Below are positions 7,399 through 8,955 of a stretch of DNA of 8,955 nucleotides, one piece after another (the first letter of the stretch is position 1; every line of letters begins with the position of its first letter). Location: the NCBI GenBank assembly GCA_003527965.1, contig DPVY01000288.1, positions 1 through 8,955 on the forward strand, written 5' to 3'. The notes beneath the pieces were generated by a model. The model had not been told where the DNA came from. It made no database searches and saw nothing but the letters and a program-made list of their open reading frames with translations. The position numbers and the translations under genes are program-made. This DNA comes from Fidelibacterota bacterium (GTDB taxonomy: Bacteria > Fidelibacterota > UBA2242).

Positions 7399-8844
7399 AT
7401 GAGTAGTGCAGAATTGATCCAAAAAAGCGCCTTTTTGTGGGAAATACCTCAAGCCGGTCAGATGCGCGTTCCGGGGCGTATCTATGCTTCCGAGACACTG
7501 ATGAATAATATTCAGCAGGACGAAAGCCTGAAACAGGTTGCTAATGTGGCGCAATTGCCGGGAATAATCGAATTTTCGCTGGCAATGCCCGATATTCACT
7601 GGGGCTATGGCTTTCCCATAGGCGGCGTTGCCGCCACTGACGCTTCTTCCGGAGTGATTTCTCCCGGCGGGGTAGGTTATGACATTAATTGCGGTGTTCG
7701 GCTTCTCAGAACTGATTTAAGCGCTGAATATATCCGGCCGAGGATAAAAAATCTGGTTACAGGTATATTCAATAATATTCCCAGCGGGGTCGGTTCTCAC
7801 GGTGCCATAAGGAAACTAAGTCGTAACGAGGTTCGGCAGGTATTGCAGAAAGGCGCTCTCTGGGCAGTAGAGAATGGGTATGGATGTTCCGATGAGTTAA
7901 AATATATTGAGGATAAAGGCTTGTTGGTTGGAGCCGATCCCGATGTTATTTCCGAAAGAGCATATATGCGGGGCGCACCACAATTAGGAACACTTGGTTC
8001 CGGAAACCATTTTATTGAAATCTCCGAGATTGTTGACATCTACGAGCCGGAAATCGCCCGGCAACTGGATTTGGAAATTGGAAATATTGTCATTTTAATT
8101 CATACCGGATCGCGGGGACTCGGCTACCAGGTTTGCGATGATTTTATCAAAGTGACGTTGCGTGCTACCGCAAAATATGGCATATTTATTCCCGACCGAC
8201 AGCTTTCTTGTGCCCCTTTGAATAGTCCGGAAGGCAAAGATTACCTCGGAGCAATGCGTAGCGCGGCGAATTTTGCCTTTGCCAATCGTCAGGTGATATC
8301 CGCTTTGGTGGAAAGAACCGTTGAGCGTATTCTGAACATATCTCCGAGTGATCTTGGCATGCGGCTCATCTGGGATATTGCTCATAATATTGCCAAGATC
8401 GAAACTCATGAAATTGAAGGAAAAAAACGTAAAGTTTGCGTTCATCGCAAAGGTGCGACCCGGGCTTTCGGGCCGGGAAGTCCGGATTTGCCGCAGGAAT
8501 ATCGTGAGATCGGACAACCGGTTTTAATACCGGGAGATATGGGTACCGAGTCCTATTTATGCGTCGGGACACTTAAAGCAATGCTTGAGACTTTCGGCAG
8601 CTCCTGTCATGGCGCCGGACGGGTAATGTCACGTCATAAAGCCAAAAAACATAGCCAGGGACGCAATCTGTTCCGAGAGATGGAAAATGCCGGCGTTTTT
8701 GTGGTGGCTGAAGGAAAAGCAACAATGGCTGAAGAGATGCCCTATGCCTATAAAAATGTCACTGATGTCGTCAATACAATGCACCAGGCTGGAATTACTA
8801 AGAAAGTTGCCCGGTTCAAACCGATGGGTGTGGTAAAGGGGTAA
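7399..8844 (+). CDS. rtcB: RNA-splicing ligase RtcB (3'-phosphate/5'-hydroxyl RNA ligase)
   Basis: GTP- and Mn2+-dependent ligase that joins RNA ends bearing 2',3'-cyclic phosphate or 3'-phosphate to 5'-hydroxyl ends, in tRNA splicing or RNA repair. Visible motifs are PDIHWGYGFPIGG (64-76), GGVGYDINCGVR with Asp95 and Cys98, GSGNHF with Asn203 and His204, HTGSRGLG with His235, AHNIAKIETH with His329, and SCHGAGR with His404, the residue that becomes guanylylated. The protein ends VVKG with Lys480. All metal and GMP ligands expected from the Pyrococcus horikoshii enzyme are present at nearly identical positions, so it should be active. No intein interrupts it, unlike the P. horikoshii gene. 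It starts two bases after archease with no clear ribosome site of its own, which suggests translational coupling. No rtcA or rtcR is seen in the window. Confidence 0.97.
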   Translation: MSSAELIQKSAFLWEIPQAGQMRVPGRIYASETLMNNIQQDESLKQVANVAQLPGIIEFSLAMPDIHWGYGFPIGGVAATDASSGVISPGGVGYDINCGVRLLRTDLSAEYIRPRIKNLVTGIFNNIPSGVGSHGAIRKLSRNEVRQVLQKGALWAVENGYGCSDELKYIEDKGLLVGADPDVISERAYMRGAPQLGTLGSGNHFIEISEIVDIYEPEIARQLDLEIGNIVILIHTGSRGLGYQVCDDFIKVTLRATAKYGIFIPDRQLSCAPLNSPEGKDYLGAMRSAANFAFANRQVISALVERTVERILNISPSDLGMRLIWDIAHNIAKIETHEIEGKKRKVCVHRKGATRAFGPGSPDLPQEYREIGQPVLIPGDMGTESYLCVGTLKAMLETFGSSCHGAGRVMSRHKAKKHSQGRNLFREMENAGVFVVAEGKATMAEEMPYAYKNVTDVVNTMHQAGITKKVARFKPMGVVKG

Positions 8845-8846
8845 AA

Positions 8847-8867
8847 TAAACACTCCTTATTTGTTTA
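8847..8867 (+). terminator. weak AT-rich hairpin after rtcB
   Basis: TAAACA at 8847-8852 can pair with TGTTTA at 8862-8867 around a nine-base loop, and an alternative AAATAA/TTATTT pairing overlaps it. The stem is short and almost all A-T, and no strong T-run follows. It is at best a weak terminator just past the rtcB stop. Confidence 0.2.
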
Positions 8868-8881
8868 ATCATCATCCTTAT

Positions 8882-8922
8882 GTCTCATCCTGTGGTGACA
8901 CAGGGGGCAGGTGCGTTGAGAC
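8882..8922. repeat. two-tier inverted repeat (imperfect hairpin)
   Basis: An outer pair GTCTCA (8882-8887) and TGAGAC (8917-8922) encloses an inner pair CCTGTG (8889-8894) and CACAGG (8899-8904) around a GTGA loop. The right side carries an unpaired 12-base bulge. The structure could be an operator for the adjacent promoter, an RNA hairpin, or part of a mobile element end. It has no T-run, so it is not a standard terminator. Confidence 0.4.
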
Positions 8923-8925
8923 GAG

Positions 8926-8934
8926 TGGTATAAT
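8926..8934 (+). promoter_or_regulatory. extended -10 promoter pointing out of the right edge
   Basis: TGG followed directly by a perfect TATAAT (8929-8934) matches the extended -10 form TGnTATAAT. No good -35 hexamer lies 16-18 bases upstream, as is common for extended -10 promoters. Transcription would start near 8941 and run to the right. It would serve a gene beyond the window. Confidence 0.35.
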
Positions 8935-8955
8935 ACGGCTCAATAGCTATTTATT

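Larger units (their letters stand above)
8865..8939 (-). pseudogene. short minus-strand reading frame with a CxxC-HH motif, possible gene remnant
   Basis: Between a TGA at 8942-8940 and a TAA at 8867-8865 the minus strand reads 24 codons. They contain SQRTCPLCHHRMRHKDDD: two cysteines spaced CxxC, followed by histidines and basic residues, as in zinc-ribbon ends of nucleic-acid-binding proteins or transposases. There is no start codon before the motif, so it would be a fragment of a broken gene, perhaps a mobile element end. The family is not identified and chance is a real alternative, since the same bases form a hairpin. Confidence 0.2.

Noticed and set aside
628..8844. Reading the whole window as one RNA-repair or lipid-stress island.
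   Set aside because: Gaps of 87-194 bases separate the first four genes and their functions are unrelated; only archease and rtcB are convincingly linked.
8880..8933. A 17-codon + strand ORF (MSHPVVTQG...) after rtcB.
   Set aside because: It has no ribosome site, overlaps the hairpin and promoter, and has no recognisable features.

Overview
The window looks like a piece of a bacterial chromosome of moderate GC content. It carries five complete genes, all on the + strand, and no plasmid, phage or CRISPR features. Shine-Dalgarno (SD)-type sites, a plausible sigma70-type promoter and the gene families point to a bacterium, probably with a Gram-negative envelope. The mix of families and a degenerate 'CGCAAAG...CTTTGTGG' palindrome would suit an uncultured lineage near the FCB group (Calditrichota, KSB1 or Ignavibacteria-like). 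That placement is a weak inference, because no phylogenetic marker is present.

Layout. Positions 1-627 hold no intact gene: an imperfect palindromic repeat (66-166), an AT-rich stretch that may be an eroded coding sequence (about 191-585), and a promoter. From 628 a TTG-initiated gene encodes an 818-residue fusion of an acyl-activating (AMP-forming) ligase, an acyl carrier domain and a PlsC-type acyltransferase. A DEAD-box RNA helicase of the CsdA/DeaD type follows (stop at 4853). Next is a 12-helix APC-superfamily permease with a C-terminal PTS EIIA type-2 domain (4941-6791). A two-gene unit of archease and the RNA ligase RtcB closes the coding part (6941-8844). The last 110 bases hold a hairpin, an extended -10 promoter pointing out of the window, and a short minus-strand reading frame with a CxxC motif that may be a gene remnant.

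How the genes fit together. Archease and RtcB are a known functional pair in RNA repair or splicing, separated here by 2 nt. The helicase is a separate RNA-remodelling factor with a large gap on each side, and its link to RtcB is only thematic. The acyl ligase fusion and the permease-EIIA fusion are each self-contained and look independently transcribed. I see no clear evidence of a new multi-gene system. The unusual items are the two domain fusions, the odd translation start region of archease, and the decayed or repetitive flanks.
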